A stretch of 64,000 nt of DNA from Gonatopus flavifemur (lineage: Eukaryota; Arthropoda; Insecta; Hymenoptera; Dryinidae). The notes under the pieces are model-generated. The model ran no database searches. It saw only the letters and a program-made list of their open reading frames with translations, and was not told the DNA's origin. Shown one piece after another: positions 10,553 to 23,000 of this stretch (its first letter is position 1; every line of letters begins with the position of its first letter). Location of the stretch: positions 26,350,001-26,414,000 of the forward strand of contig JAFFJZ010000003.1 in the NCBI GenBank assembly GCA_018340375.1, written 5' to 3'. A program made the position numbers and the translations under genes.

Positions 10553-10785
10553 CACTGGAAGAATTGTATTTGAGGAATTACCGTGAAATTTCAGTGATCG
10601 AGGGACAAGTAGGAATCTTTAAAAATATTACTGTGCATTTTGTAAAACTTATAGAAAATATCACTTTCAACTGTTTAGAAACTCATTCATTTTTACAGGC
10701 TGCACAGTAATTTTTTGAAAAATTTCTACTTGTCCTTCGATTACTGGAATTTCACGGTAATTTTCACAACAAAATTCTTTCAGTG
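10553..10785. mobile_element. CACTG-ended foldback MITE with TA duplication, copy A only
   Basis: A 233-bp insertion with ends CACTGGAAGAATTGTATTTG and (reverse complement of right end) CACTGAAAGAATTTTGTTGT. Arms of about 65 bp continue through ATTACCGTGAAATT and GGACAAGTAG. It is flanked by TA at 10551-10552 and 10786-10787. Copy B has the empty site TTCAGTACTGATATTCC with a single TA at 29058-29059. TA target and CACTG termini fit a Tc1/mariner-type MITE. Confidence 0.9.
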
Positions 10786-11135
10786 TACTAATAATATCCC
10801 AATTATCACTCTTGATCTGGGATAAAACAGAAACATAGTCATCAGTAGATGAAAATTGCAATCGTTTATGCCGTAGTATTGGAAACAGTTAAGAAATTTT
10901 GAACCAGCTTGTCTTATGTATTCAAGATTCGCTCATGTAGAATTCCATCAAATTTGGGGAATATTCACCCGTTTATACACATTGTTAGGAATTTCTACAT
11001 TCAGTTCAATGATTTTTCCAGAAGTTGTTTCCCTCCCGCATTATAGGTATGAAATGCGACTATTTTAGCGGAATTGTGGAAAAATTCTCTTTTTCTCCAA
11101 TTTTCCAGCGGAAATGGAATTTGAGTGTATGTGTA

Positions 11136-11250
11136 CGGGAAAAAAGTATGGTTATTGTAACGATCTGAAGTGAAGTTAGAAGAGATAGTGTTAGTGATGA
11201 TAATATATGGCTATGGCAACGATATAGACGGCTAGGGTAACCATCTATTA
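11136..11250. mobile_element. Truncated MITE at the right edge of copy A
   Basis: This matches the left two thirds of the complete MITE at 30720-30890 (shared GGTTATTGTAACGATCTGAAG and GATAGTGTTAGTG). It stops matching at about 11250, exactly where copy A stops matching copy B. The inverted right end is missing here. The duplication breakpoint therefore falls inside, or was trimmed back into, this element. Confidence 0.7.
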
Positions 11251-11490
11251 CGTGAGATGATACCACTCATTGGTGTACTGAATGTTTGCATATAGGATTT
11301 TTCATCGAAGCGGAAACAAACATTATGAAAAATCATTCTAATCGCATGGATGAAAATTTCCTTGCTCAACGGTATGTTTCTGGAAATCAAATTCCAATTG
11401 TCTTCCATATACTGGACAGCGACATGAGTGCGGATATTGTTAAAGAGAGAGTGTACGTCAGAGGACATGGTCTCTGGGAGGAAGACTTGG

Positions 11491-11757
11491 ACTGTAAAAA
11501 ATACCCTGTGGAAAATGTGGTGAGTTTTCTTTCACACTGTTGGGGGATTCCATCCCCCACATCGTGGGGGAATTATTTTTCCATCAAAAATGAGGGATTT
11601 TGCCACCACTGTGGGGGATTATTCTGTTTTTTGAGTGTTAAATCCTCCGTAAATAAAAGAAAAATCCACTAAATCACGGTGAAAAATTCCTCATCCGTGG
11701 AGGAACTTTGCTGCCACCATTTTTTGGGGGAAAATTCCACAATCATTTTTTACAGTG
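11491..11757. mobile_element. MITE with CTGTAAAAAAT ends
   Basis: Left end ACTGTAAAAAATACCCTGTG and right end, reverse-complemented, CACTGTAAAAAATGATTGTG, about 267 bp apart with TA at the right flank (11758-11759). The interior is rich in short G runs such as GTGGGGGATT. Termini resemble the CACTG/CACAG MITEs at 10553, 19176 and 43907, suggesting one TA-targeting group. Confidence 0.7.
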
Positions 11758-11759
11758 TA

Positions 11760-12850
11760 GAACTCACTTCCATCCGGAATATTAGCTGGTTTTCAGATGT
11801 CGCCAAAATTAGCTCTTTTTGACCTGAGAGTGGGTACCGAAAACAAATGCTGACACAATGGAAAAGACTGAATTTCAGTCAAGTTTTCAAGTGAGATGTA
11901 GCCACATCCACTCATACTTTTCACATTGTTACCCCAATGAAGGTAAATATCATTGTTTCGCAGTTCAGTCAATTATTTATAAACTCCCCGGATAGAAGCC
12001 CGGCCCCAGATTGAAATGGTGTGCACCGAGACAGAGCCTTGAATGACTCAGTTTTCAATCGGGACAATTTTCACTCACGTTAATTTACCCTCAGGTGAAA
12101 ATGTATAACAATATTCTCCAGCAGAAATTATTATTAACAATATAATACCACTTTTAGGTGCCTCTGAGGAATCCTCGAATTATATACACACATATTTCTT
12201 GAATTGTTCCCAAGCCACGAAACAGATTCGCCCGTTGATATTTTCCTTTCAATTGGTAGTCATCGGAACAATTCCAAGTATAGAGTACATTCAGAACGTT
12301 GAATTTCATGTTGGGAGCACCGCTCATTCGTATTCGAAAGAATCGATTTTCGTCGCACACCGCATGATATTCGAACCCATACGAGGGATATGTTTTACGA
12401 AATTCTCATATGGATCTACATACGGATCGAACAACGTCAGTCAAATAAGCAGGCAGTTCACTGCTGTCAATTCCGATTCAGAACCGAAATATTAATCCAT
12501 TAACCGTTGAGTGTTACCTTTACATATATTCGTGAGGAGATTGAAATAATTTCGTTCCTGTTACGCATCGAATTCGATTTCCCCCCCTATGATCACGAAA
12601 ACTTCGAATCCAATGTTATTCCCATATTAAATCGTTATCATTTTTATGGTCCGATCGAATTGTTTTGGAACATGAATTCTATTCCGGAAATGGAGAAAAA
12701 TACGAGAAGCGAAACGTTTTGATATCCCTGAGGAATTAATATTTTGGCTTGAAATTAAGGGATCGGTTAGAGAATTTTACGCGTTTGCGTAAACGGCTAA
12801 TACGAAACTCGATAAGATCGAACATGCAATTATTTCTAGTTTTGAACCGT
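11760..12850. other. Spacer between segment copies, no recognised gene
   Basis: Open stretches at 12199-12495 (plus) and 12154-12360 (minus) overlap and resemble nothing I know. The minus-strand reading near 12500-12330 gives a short protein-like piece (DPYENFVKHIPRMGS) but is interrupted by stops, so a decayed exon cannot be excluded. No repeats were found. Confidence 0.3.
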
Positions 12851-12859
12851 CCGATGAAC

Positions 12860-13400
12860 TAGAAAAAAGAAAATAATAATTGTACGTGGCACAGGAACTT
12901 GATTGCATGCGCAATTGCCCGGACAACGATGTACGAAATTACCCACGTGAAAATTTCTTGCTTGCGCCAATACTGACGATGGAAAATAGATAGGCGCAAT
13001 GCTGACATCCAAGGCTTGGAAATCTATATCGAGCCAACGTTGACTGACAAGTGTCACAATGTTGCACCAATGTTGGGAATCATAATTTCCAATGATCAAT
13101 CCATCATTAGCTCAAGATTGTGCCAATCATGGTTCATCGTTGTCCCAATATCGTTTGGACAAAAGAAATTAACTTCATACGAACAATTTCATGGCACGGC
13201 TGAATATTCATCCAAACGTTGACAACGTTGAGAAGAAATGAGTACCCAATGCAGTGCCAAGCCTGGTCAAATCTTGGCTCAGGCTAGCCAGGATCCTCAA
13301 TTATACGTCTCCATCACGTAGGTGACACTCGAACTTAGCGGTGGCAAAAATTTGTTCCCTTTGATCGTGGTGGCGCTGGTAGTCGATCCGGTCATTTGAA
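12860..13400. repeat. Dispersed repeat of CAACGTTG/GCCAAT words (related to 14515-14990)
   Basis: The sequence repeatedly contains near-palindromic words of the type CCAACGTTGACTGAC, CACCAATGTTGGGAATC and GTGCCAAGCCTGG. The same word type fills 14515-14990, which ends in GTCACCTGGGTAG. Similar words also occur at 21640-21720. These look like diverged members of one MITE family. Exact ends could not be fixed. Confidence 0.4.
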
Positions 13401-16208
13401 AGCAGGATTTATAATGAACAAAAATAAGTAAGATTTAAAGTAATGATAAATAAGAGAATTGAAACAGTATTATCAAGAATAATATTCTAATACACACGAT
13501 TTTCGGATTTTTTTGCAACGTTTGAAAAAGAATATTATTTTTCATGAAATATTTTTCACATACGGTGTGAGAATCTTTCAAATTACGTCTCAACATTTTT
13601 TCCCCTAATAATTTCATGATTCTTGTGAAGAGACACTTTGAAACAGCTCAACTTCGGTTCAGTTTTATCAAAATTGCACAACGATATAATACACCGCTTC
13701 TCTCGATTACTGCATTTTAATTGACTTTTAAAATTATTTACCACGTTTGCAACTATATACATGTATCCAAAATTTTCTGCAATACATAAGGTCGTAAGTT
13801 TTTCAATTATTATTATCATTTTATCTCATTGTTATTTGAATGCATACCAACATACATAAAATAATAAGGTTTGGAAATAATTTTTGAGGTTGACCGCGGA
13901 TGACACTGTTTTTGTTTTATGTTTAATTAGTCGACGAGGGGAGTCAGGGGCAAAGAGATTGTACGCCGGAATTCACAGTAACGCCATCTGGTCGGGGAAC
14001 AAAGTTTTGCCACTGAATTGTATAGAAACAGTATAGAGTGTCTTATACATGGTCTCCATACAAAAATTCCCGCGTCCAATGTCAAAGCGCCACCCTTCGA
14101 TATTGTTTCCAACGCTCGGTTCGTTTCTCGCAAGCGCTCAACGAACTATGCGGTTGATATATAAGCATCATATAACCTTCTGATTTGAATATTGTAGTCT
14201 TCATCATAGGTCTTTCATCGAAGGAGAGATTTTAGCTGTGCAGACCCATGGACTTGTGGACATCAGAATTTGAATTATACTTGATGCGATTGATTTGTAA
14301 GGAAACCAGTAATCATTGAGTTTTATTAAACTTATAAACACATCTTGTATTGGATTAATAAAATAAGTTTCTTCGTTTCAATGTATAAAGAGATTTTCTG
14401 GCCCTGGTTGCATAAAATATTTCAGGTTCGGGCTGTACTTCTTAACATGTGTGGAGGGGAAGCAATCGATGTCGGAAATATATGACTCTGAATTTTTATT
14501 ATATTTTTGCAATCGTTCAACATAGAGTTGAACATCGGCACAACATTGGCTCAACGTTGGCGCGGGATTGTCGCAACGTTGAATCAATTTTGGCCGAATA
14601 TTGACTCAGTACTATTATAGTATTGACTCAAATTTAGCAGTCAATATCATTCATGTGTAATAAATAATGGTACCTCCTTTAAATGCATAAAACATCTGAC
14701 CATTGGCAGACCATAAAAAAATTCGTCTATCAGTCTTCGTTCGTACTGAGTACAAGCATGATCCAACCTTGGATTTAGATCGAACGACAAATTTTTTCAT
14801 AGGTTGCCAATGATGGCTGATTTGACTGCCATAATCGTACCAATGTTGGTCCGTGATTGGCAAAATACATCAATGGAGCCTGTAACGATGTTATCATTTC
14901 AAGTTTGCACCTTGCTAACCGCCAAGGCTCGGCCAATCTTTGTCAGTGTTGCGCCATCCTAGTGCCAATCGTCAATTGTCACCTGGGTAGATATGTTTCT
15001 AACAAAAATAAGATATGAGCTAAAAAAAGTCATTCAAAACCTCATACATTGCAACAATATATGTTTTTTCTCATCGACTATGTGCAGTGAATTGGAATTG
15101 GATAATGAATTCTTTCTACGAATTCGTAATAATTAAGTAACAGCGTGTTTATGTTTCACAGTGAATTTAAAGGCAAACTTTTGTTCCATACCTTTCGATC
15201 AACAATGTCATTGATATACAAAGAACCTGCCTTATTTATATTGAAAGGTTCGTAACTGGCATGAATATTTGATTGAAACATAATGTTTTCATACGAATTC
15301 GACACACGGAAATTTAATTTTCAAGTCGACGAAGACACCGTTCAGAGCATTACAAGTGCACGAAGAAAGTGCTGCAGAACTGATAAAAAAAGCAAGAAAA
15401 TTGTGTGACGTTGGTAATGAAATATTTTCTTAGCATGTCACACAGATCAGATCTATGTCCACTCAATGAAACAAAACGAACGTCAAATCGATTGTCACCC
15501 GTCCTCGAAGATATCGATAGTTTCAGATGCGAATCTCAGGTTTTGGAACACAGATTTGCGAGCAAAACCAGCAACTATATGAGCTAGCAACCGATCAATG
15601 GAACTTGCGATTGAATTTTATTTGATTACTCGGGTAGAGATTTCGGGGAAATCCCCGATCGAAGAGTGGGTAATCCAAGGCACTGTTTGGGCCAGAATCA
15701 TTTCAATTTGGACTCGAACGGGCCCTTGAATGGCCCTATCCTCATTTCTACTCTAGTATTGTTCTGGTAATGTTATTAGAACTTGATCGGGTTACTGTTC
15801 AGTTGAGGGGATGATTAGTTACCGCAGATATCTTTGATTGGAGGAGGAAATATTTATCATCGCCTCATCGACGATGGAGCTCGGAAAGTAGAAAAATTCA
15901 CAAACAAGTGCTCTAAAAGATTTTGGAGGAATCTGCAATAATCATCTCAGAAGATAGGTCATGCATTATTTGGAAGCTCATTATTCGGTGGACGGCCTAT
16001 ATTTCACTTGACATAACTTGTGAATGAATATTTTATTTCATATTCTAGTACGTGATAGGTCATTAAAGTACGGAGAGAAACCAATATATAGTGATTGGAG
16101 CTCCAATTTGAGCTGATTATTATGCTCACTCATGGAACTGGTGGTATGGTATTCGAACGATATTCAAAGATCGAATACAAAACCATGATTCTAATATCAT
16201 GATATCCG
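13400..16208. other. Spacer up to segment copy B; no gene recognised
   Basis: AT-rich, with a slightly more GC-rich patch at 13930-14150 and the repeat described above at 14515-14990. A short inverted motif lies at 15632-15680 (CGGGTAGAGATTTCGGGG followed by CCCCGATCGAAGAGTGGG). No open frame has recognisable similarity or protein-like composition. Confidence 0.35.
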
Positions 16209-18433
16209 AACTAACAGATTCGATTGAAGTGGAAAATAATGTATTTGACTTTCAATGACATTTATTCCGAAAATAGATTCTACTTCGGACGTCACGTTTT
16301 CCGTGCCGATTCCCCCAGCTCCAAAAGGAACAGATAAAAAACAATAGAGAATCGGCATATAAAACTGAGCTTAACGTTGAGGCGAATGGTATTGATGTGA
16401 AACTTCCAGCGTGATTCCTCAATCAATTTTCACATTACTATGGCAATTTTTCACCGTATGCTGTCAGGGATTCTCTTAGCGCTTGGTGAGAAAATTTTTA
16501 TGTACACAAGATAATTCTCTGTAGATGAACGATATGAGAATGCGTAGCAGTGGATAGAATAAGAGTAACAATCGAAGCTTTCCAAAATTGGCTCCATGAA
16601 GATCCAAACCGAAATTTACATCAATTCGATTAATTTTGATTCCTGTTTCAAATTGGGGGAGAAAATTCTCCATTGAATTCAATTGAAATACCTTCACTCT
16701 CTTGTATTGATATGAAATTCATCAACGACCAGCAGATCAGTCTTCCAATTCCAATTTCACTTCCAAAGGGAAAAAATTTCAGAATTGAATATAATTCATA
16801 TATATTCCAATATAGTTCATATACAATTAAATGATAATTATTCAGGATCTTGAAGCCTTCTTCACTCGGGTTATGTTCGATTGTGTGTAGAAATTCAGAA
16901 ACATCAACTTTTGATGCACAATTCTCGTTTGCAAATATGCGGATGCATTCAAAATGAGCAAATTTTTCCTTTTCTTTTCGAAACTTTGGATACGTTCAAA
17001 ATGCGTCTAATGAGCAGTGTAGTATTTAATGTATACTAATGGTAATTCATAGTAACAGTTACACGTAGTAAAATTCATGTATTCATACAAAGGAGCGAAG
17101 TAAACTGCATTGAATTACGAATATCTGTACCTCTTTCGTATGAAATATCTCAGAATATAATGCCTGCAAGCTTGAACTGTTATTTCAGAATCTTCCAGGG
17201 TGTATACAGTGAGAATTGTGTCACGTTCGAGCCTCGAACTCATCATTAATATCTCTCATCACCAATATCCCAGCGAGTTATGAAGTCTCTGTTGCACTTT
17301 TCTATACGCAGATGAAAAACTCCCCTTTTCGTTCCACGTTCAGATGAATGGAATCAAGTGTCATAAAGTGAAGAAACACATAAATAATTTGTGTTGAAAA
17401 AATTTTCGCTCAAGTTGAAATACAGGGAGGAGTCTATTTTACATCGATTTAGCATGAATGTTTTTGTAGTGGTAATTATTTTAGCGATTTTTCAATATGT
17501 TGATTACGCGTATAAATGAAATGAAATAATTTTAGTGCATGAATTTTTTTACTCTCTCAAGTTCCTAAAGCATGAAAGTTCTTGATAAAGTGTTTCTATT
17601 TCCGGATTCATTCAAGGTCGATATATGATAAATTTTGCCACGTGGATGGTGGCAATTTTCCACATTGAAAGAATCTCAAGAAGTCTCATGTAATACCAGC
17701 AGATATATTTTAGGAGCCTGATACAATTTCCATTCTTAAAAGATATCTTCAAGAATGTTCTGAGAAATATTTTTCACATTTCTAAAAGATTTCACAAAAA
17801 GTGCTATTGTGGGTCGTGTTGAGGAATGATATATATCACATTTTTATGGAAGTGAATGTACAGTGATCGACTCCACAGTCAAGTTTACATGCGAACAAAT
17901 CTCAAGGAATTGACGATGTTGATGAATTTTGCGTCAGAACAAATTTATTGAATATCTTAAGGGGTGATACGATTGTGTATGGTCAAAGCCCAGGGTCACT
18001 TTCTCTGATTTATTGTGGACAGACGAAACACTTTATTCAGTTTTCGTATTTTGTCCTCGATCATGAATCTTTTAAAGTACAGATGAATATTGCGTCCTCG
18101 TTTAGAATGAAGCTTCATGACCGTCTCGAGGGACCGAAAAGTTTCTCTCCTCCAAATTGACAATTTTTCATCCCAAAATGTCCCTCCGAACTGGGGGGAG
18201 AATTTTAGTTCCGTGTCTGTCTGTCCATCTGAGTGGATGGATGTGTGTAGGCATGTAAAGAAAAAGGCGAATGCGGATATCTTCCGTTCCCATTATCCGA
18301 TCATCATGAGATGTTTACTACTGTTATATGCAGTGTCAATGGTGGTACCATATGAGTTTCAACCTGATTTCCCCAGACGAACAGGAGAGTGAAAAATACA
18401 TGTTATCGTAAATTGGGATTCTGCGAACGCACA

Positions 18434-18562
18434 CCCCAGCAGAAATCACTCTAGTAATTCTCTAGGCCTTGCGAGGCCTCGCCAGGCCCTTGTGAGGGAC
18501 TTGCAAGGCCTCGTAAGGCCTCGTAATCGCCTAGAGAATGACTAGAGTGATTTCTACTAGGG
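18434..18562. mobile_element. Short foldback MITE, copy B only (family also at 39572-39728)
   Basis: A 129-bp hairpin. The left arm starts CCCCAGCAGAAATCACTCTA, and the right arm reverse-complemented starts CCCTAGTAGAAATCACTCTA. The loop is made of AGGCCTTGCGAGGCCTCG-type words. Copy A lacks it (GCGAACGCCCATATC at about 4557). A 2-bp CA flank on each side is a possible duplication. The element at 39572-39728 shares the CCCTAGCAGAAAT end, the CTCTAG motif and the GGCCTTGCAAG/CACAAGGGCC core. Confidence 0.85.
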
Positions 18563-19127
18563 CATATCTGCGCTCCCTATTATCCGATCACAATGGAACT
18601 TATACCACATCCTGGCCATGATCCGATAGTGATCTCATATAAGTTTCATCCCAATTGGTTGAAAGATGTGAAAATAAGGTCCTTAGCAATTTGCAATGTT
18701 CGACAACATTTCCACAGCGTCCCTTCCCTGTGTCGGTATCATCTGAATGCCATGGAACGAATGAATCCGGATACAAACAATCCTGAAGCATAGTATACTC
18801 GAAGTTCAAAAGTTTGAGTGGCAATGATTCCGGAACACAGAGTCACATTACTAGTCGTTTGCACGCAGAAAGAAGTTACGTACAAAATTACCAAACTTTA
18901 CAGGAAAGTAGGGACAAAATCATATTGAGGGGTTGTGTATTATATTTTTTCATTGAAATTACAACACTTTCTAATAGAGAGTGACAGAATTCTGTTATTT
19001 ATCCATAGAAAGTATAGTAATTTTGACGGAAAAACATAATATTGGGTATGGAAATAAGTTTCCGCCCTTTTTCAAGCAAAATTGATTTTTATTCAAACAA
19101 TGGGTTATTACATAATGTTTATCAAAG

Positions 19128-20451
19128 TATGCACCATTGGAAGCGACCACTTCTGCCCATCTTTCAGGAAGCATACATAGTAAAAAATTCTCCGTCAAAT
19201 TCAACACACAAGCGAATGTTAACCATTTTTCTTCACACTCAATGTGTATTGATTCCAGAGTGACACTTATAAAGTGTTAATTTGAACTCGAATAACATTT
19301 TAATGTGTTGAAAATGAATCGATCGAACAGCATTTGATCAGTGTGTTAAATTAACACACAAAAGTGTTAAATATTCAACACTTGAATTTCAACCCGTAGT
19401 TAAATATTCAACACTTGAATTTTGACACGTACTTCTTTTTTACACAATGACGGAATTTTTTTTACTGTGTACGGATTCCTCGGAGAAAAAAAGCAGGTTC
19501 TTTTGACTCGATCCATTCATTGAGCCATTTTTCGACGCTTTCGTAAGAAGTAAACCGCTCTCCAGTAAGGGCTGATTGCTCAGATCGAAATGGATGATAA
19601 TCCGAAGGCGCAATGTCTGGGGTATACGGCGGGTGGGGCAAGATTTCCCAATTCACTCCTTCTCAATATTCTTTAACAGGTTGAGCAACATGTGGTCCAG
19701 CATTATCACGCAGCAAGATAAGTTTATCATGTCTACCGTCCCATTCCGGTCGTTTTTCTTTTAGAGCTCGATTTAAACGTATTAGCTGTAGTCTGTAACG
19801 ATCGCCAGTGATTGTTTCCGACGGTTTAAGAAGTTCATAATAAATGACACCTTTCTGATCCCACCAGATGCACAACATAATCTTTGAAGCGTGGATATTT
19901 GTTTTCGGTGTCGATAGACCTGGTACACCTGGCAGCCCCCAACTTTTTCGACGCTTAGGATTATCGGAATAGATCCATTTCTCATCGCCAGTGACAATAC
20001 GATGCAGAAAACTCTTTCTTTTCTGCCATTCAAGAAGCATCTCGCACGTTACCAAACGCCTCTCGATATCTCTCTCCTTTAGTCGATGCGGCACCCAATT
20101 ATCTGCTTTTTGGACCATTCCCATCTTGTGCAAGCGTTTACCGACGGCCGACCTGTCAACACCCAACTCTTCAGACAACTCATCTAGGGTTCGACATGCA
20201 TCTTCATTCAATAATTGTTCCAGTTCTACATCTTCGAATTTTTCCGGTGCCCCTCCGCGTTCTTTATCACTCATGTCGAAATCGCAATTTTGGAATCGTC
20301 GAAACCACTTTTTACAAGTTGTATTAGACGGAGCGTGATCACCGTAAATATTGCACAGTACACGATACGTTTCAGCGGCATTTTTCTTCGAAATAAAATA
20401 ATGAAGCATAACTTCTCGCAAATGCTGTTTTGTCGGGACAAACGTTGTCAT
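19128..20451 (-). pseudogene. mariner transposase (D,D34D type), broken
   Basis: The minus-strand frame starts at the ATG ending at 20451 (protein begins MTTFVPTKQHLREV). An upstream ATG at 20499 is possible but not typical of the family. The N-terminal helix-turn-helix region includes KKWFRRFQNCDFD and ELGVDRSAVGKRLHKMG, followed by the mariner linker WVPHRL. Catalytic Asp residues are visible in VTGDEKWIYSDN, in LLRDNAGPHVAQ and in PPYTPDIAPSDYH (D,D34D spacing). After VKEY there is an in-frame TGA at 19663-19665. The frame then resumes and reaches FLRGIR, where the MITE at 19176-19469 interrupts it. The end MLPERWAEVVASNGAYF follows beyond the MITE. The natural stop after AYFD appears lost. 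Sequence resembles the cecropia-type mariners. It encodes no working enzyme. Confidence 0.95.
19176..19469. mobile_element. MITE nested in the mariner transposase gene
   Basis: A 294-bp element with ends CATAGTAAAAAATTCTCCGT and (right, reverse-complemented) CACAGTAAAAAAAATTCCGT. It lies between TA at 19174-19175 and TA at 19470-19471. Removing it with one TA restores the codons for GIRMLPERW exactly. The interior contains AACACA/TGTGTT and AGTGTTAAATATTCAACACT palindromic words and no gene. TA target suggests Tc1/mariner-type mobilisation. Confidence 0.95.
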
Positions 20452-21244
20452 TTTTGACACCAGATAAAAAATGATGTTTACGCTTGTAACAAATGTCAAC
20501 TACCGCAATCGACACCTTACATATACACTTCCAAATCACAAGTATAGCACTTGAGTGAACTCAAAAATAGTATCAGCAGCAACACTTTTTCCAAGAGGGC
20601 GGAAACTTATTCCCATACCCAATACATAACCCAAAAATTTGATTTTATCCCTACTTCACTGCAAAGTGTAGGACTTTTCTTTGCGCGTGCAAATCGAGAA
20701 AGAAAAAGAAACATAACGAAACTCGTTTCAGGACTATTGTCATTCAGGATTTTCAGCTTCGGATCTACGGTGCTTTGGGATCGTTTGTATTCAGGTTTAT
20801 TCCAGTTCATCTATGACAAAATAAAGAAAAACCAGGAAGCTTTATGCTTTGTGGAACAAATTGGTGGTGCAACAATCAGTTGAATGATTTGCTTCCTCGC
20901 ACAACCGCTCATTCCTACAATTTTCAACTATTCGATTCGAAATTTCAATTTCAGCTGGAAAGTAACATTCCTTAGTGAATGGCCGTGAAACTTGATGTAA
21001 TATTGATTTTGAAAAAAATTTGGCGTCACTTCAAAGACGAATACATATCAGTTGAAAAAAAAGTCCGATAATTAAGTATAAAATCGGTGAGTTCTTATGA
21101 ATCAAAAAATTAATCAGAAAATGTTGTTCTTAGCTACGGTCAAGATTCCAAGTTGATTGGTTGAAAACTGTAGGAATAAGCGGTTACAGCGGGCAAAAGA
21201 CAATTGTTTTTCATTCCCATGGTCCCTACACAAGAAGCCCAGTC

Positions 21245-23000
21245 ATGAAATACAGCTGATAACCGCCATTGTTCGACCCAACTTATGACCTAGCAGTCAA
21301 CCATTGATCCATGGATGAGTGGCTGTACGGTACGAATAATTACGGCTATGGCCCAGTCATGAGCCATTATTCGACCGACCGTGAAATACTGTTAGGGCTG
21401 TTGCACCGTCATTTTGTTCCGAAAGTTGTACACACCGGAATGGACATCATAGTTTCTCGTACCAGACCCCAAGAGAACACAAACCTCCAAGAACGTCCAA
21501 TAGACGTACTGGACGTCCAATAGACGTTCAAGTACCTCCGTTGGACGTATTTGGAGGTTTGTGTTCTCTTGGGGGAGGAAGAGCTCGTCCCAGTTGTAAC
21601 GTCAAACGTGATATATAATTCAATTGTCCAAGTCTGGTTCAAACTTGCCAAACGTAGTGGAATTATTCATGACGAGCCTCGATATGTCTTGTGCCAGGCT
21701 TGGTCCACGATTGTGCCATTAGTTTATACACACATAGGTTCTTATCCCTCGAAGAAGTTTATTGAGATAAGAATGCATAAAATAATAAAAATAATTGGTC
21801 TCATTTCAGTGATATCAAATAACCATTTCGAAGCATCGCCTCGTCTAAACAAAGTCGTGGAGAGGGTTGCGAGGTTAAGAGCCAGAGTTAGGCTTCTTGC
21901 GGAATCAGTACATAACCTGCACGCAAAGGTTAGAAACAGTAAAATCTTAAGGTAGCTTAGTCGTTTTGAGGAATACTGTTTACTTACCATTGTTTTCGAT
22001 TAATTTCAAAAAACATTGTTTTCCACACCTAATGTGTAACAACCAAAGACCTTATCCGTACGGTTCGGAAGATATCAGTAATCAAAGATGTTGAAAAGTT
22101 AGGGAGAGGAGATGAAATTCGGTTGAAACACCGGAAGTGATTGATTTTCTTCAAATTCGCACGAACAGTTCCATTCTTCATCTATTTCATCGCACTGTTC
22201 CAATTCACTGATCCAATCACTTTGACCATTTAGTTTGATAGTTATGCTCTATTTAGAAATCATCAAAAACATTGGTTTCCGTCTTGTAGCGTCATCCATT
22301 TTAATGTTAGAGGGAACATGTCCGACCGATCTCGCGCGAAAATTTGACTGACATGACACGATGACACCTAAAATTCTTTGATGACTTTCAATTTTGTGTC
22401 GGAAGAACATGCAACTATTCAAAGAATGACTAATCAATGATATTTCATGGAAAAATTGAGAAAAGTATTTTGAGAAAGAACCAAGAATATATATACATCG
22501 ATTGCAAAAATGATGCTGAAATGAAAAAATCTTATCTGAATAAATATTTGAATGAAGATTTATGAAACAATTGTAGAATTCGATTATTCTCAAGCAGAAG
22601 TGAAGTATTCTGTTATATTTCACACGGTGGTTATCATATTTCAATCATTCAAATCATTTCTTGTATCACACATTCAAGGGAGAAAATGAAACATCATTAT
22701 AATACTTTTGTCTGAGTAATGAGCGGCACAAGTTTCAGGCTATGTTGACACATCACGTTTCGTACCAACAGTGTCAACAGCAAGACATTTTGCTTGATTG
22801 GTATTAGTTATTGCGAGTCAAAACAACATTAATGAATAAAAGAAATATCAAAATACGTATTCCATCGATATTAGAACACATGGATATGGAAAAATAAATC
22901 AAACCGTGAGTTTTCATCATGCGTTCGCATCTTTTCTTCCAATAGGAAAGAAATCTAAACGAATACTCAATCAGTCCAGCCAGCAACTACCATACTATCT
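21245..23000. other. Copy B-specific stretch upstream of the gene B exons
   Basis: Copy A has no counterpart: similarity stops near 21240 (CTACACAAGAAGCC) and resumes at about 23020. The stretch contains the foldback at 21467-21574 and, near 21640-21720, words of the GCCAACGTTGG family. Open frames at 21551-21955 and 22249-22644 have no recognisable similarity. It could be one large decayed insertion or several. Its ends show no clear inverted repeat. Confidence 0.5.
21467..21574. mobile_element. Foldback element with 32-bp arms
   Basis: The arm CCCCAAGAGAACACAAACCT (21467 onward) is repeated inverted up to 21574, with AATAGACGT words between. It is a 108-bp hairpin typical of a MITE. No clear target duplication was seen. 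Confidence 0.7.

Larger units (their letters stand above)
1678..11250 (+). repeat. Segmental duplication, copy A (left copy)
   Basis: This stretch matches 16209-30815 in the same orientation over most of its length. The match starts at the shared string AACTAACAGATTCGATTG (1678 and 16209) and ends inside a MITE at about 11250, where copy A loses similarity after GGTAACCATCTAT. It carries the intact gene for the Gly/Ser/His-rich protein. Copy A has its own insertions not found in copy B: 2828-3469, 5012-5746, 5968-6129 and 10553-10785. Copy B lacks a stretch of about 30 bp present near 2085. Identity looks high (few percent differences) in 1.7-4.8 kb and lower in the 6.1-11 kb part, by eye only. 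Confidence 0.9.
19042..20622 (-). mobile_element. mariner transposon (copy B only), interrupted by a nested MITE
   Basis: Inverted termini TTGGGTATGGAAATAAGTTT (left) and, reverse-complemented, TTGGGTATGGGAATAAGTTT (right), each followed by CCGCCC. It is flanked by TA at 19040-19041 and 20623-20624. Copy A has the matching empty site CATGATACATAACCC with one TA at 5782-5783. The total is 1581 bp. Removing the nested MITE and its TA duplication leaves about 1285 bp, the normal length of a mariner. It carries a minus-strand transposase gene with one in-frame stop. Confidence 0.97.

Noticed and set aside
22249..22644. Minus-strand open frame of 131 codons in the copy B-specific stretch
   Set aside because: Composition is that of AT-rich noise (Phe, Ile, Ser, His), with no domain and no counterpart in copy A.
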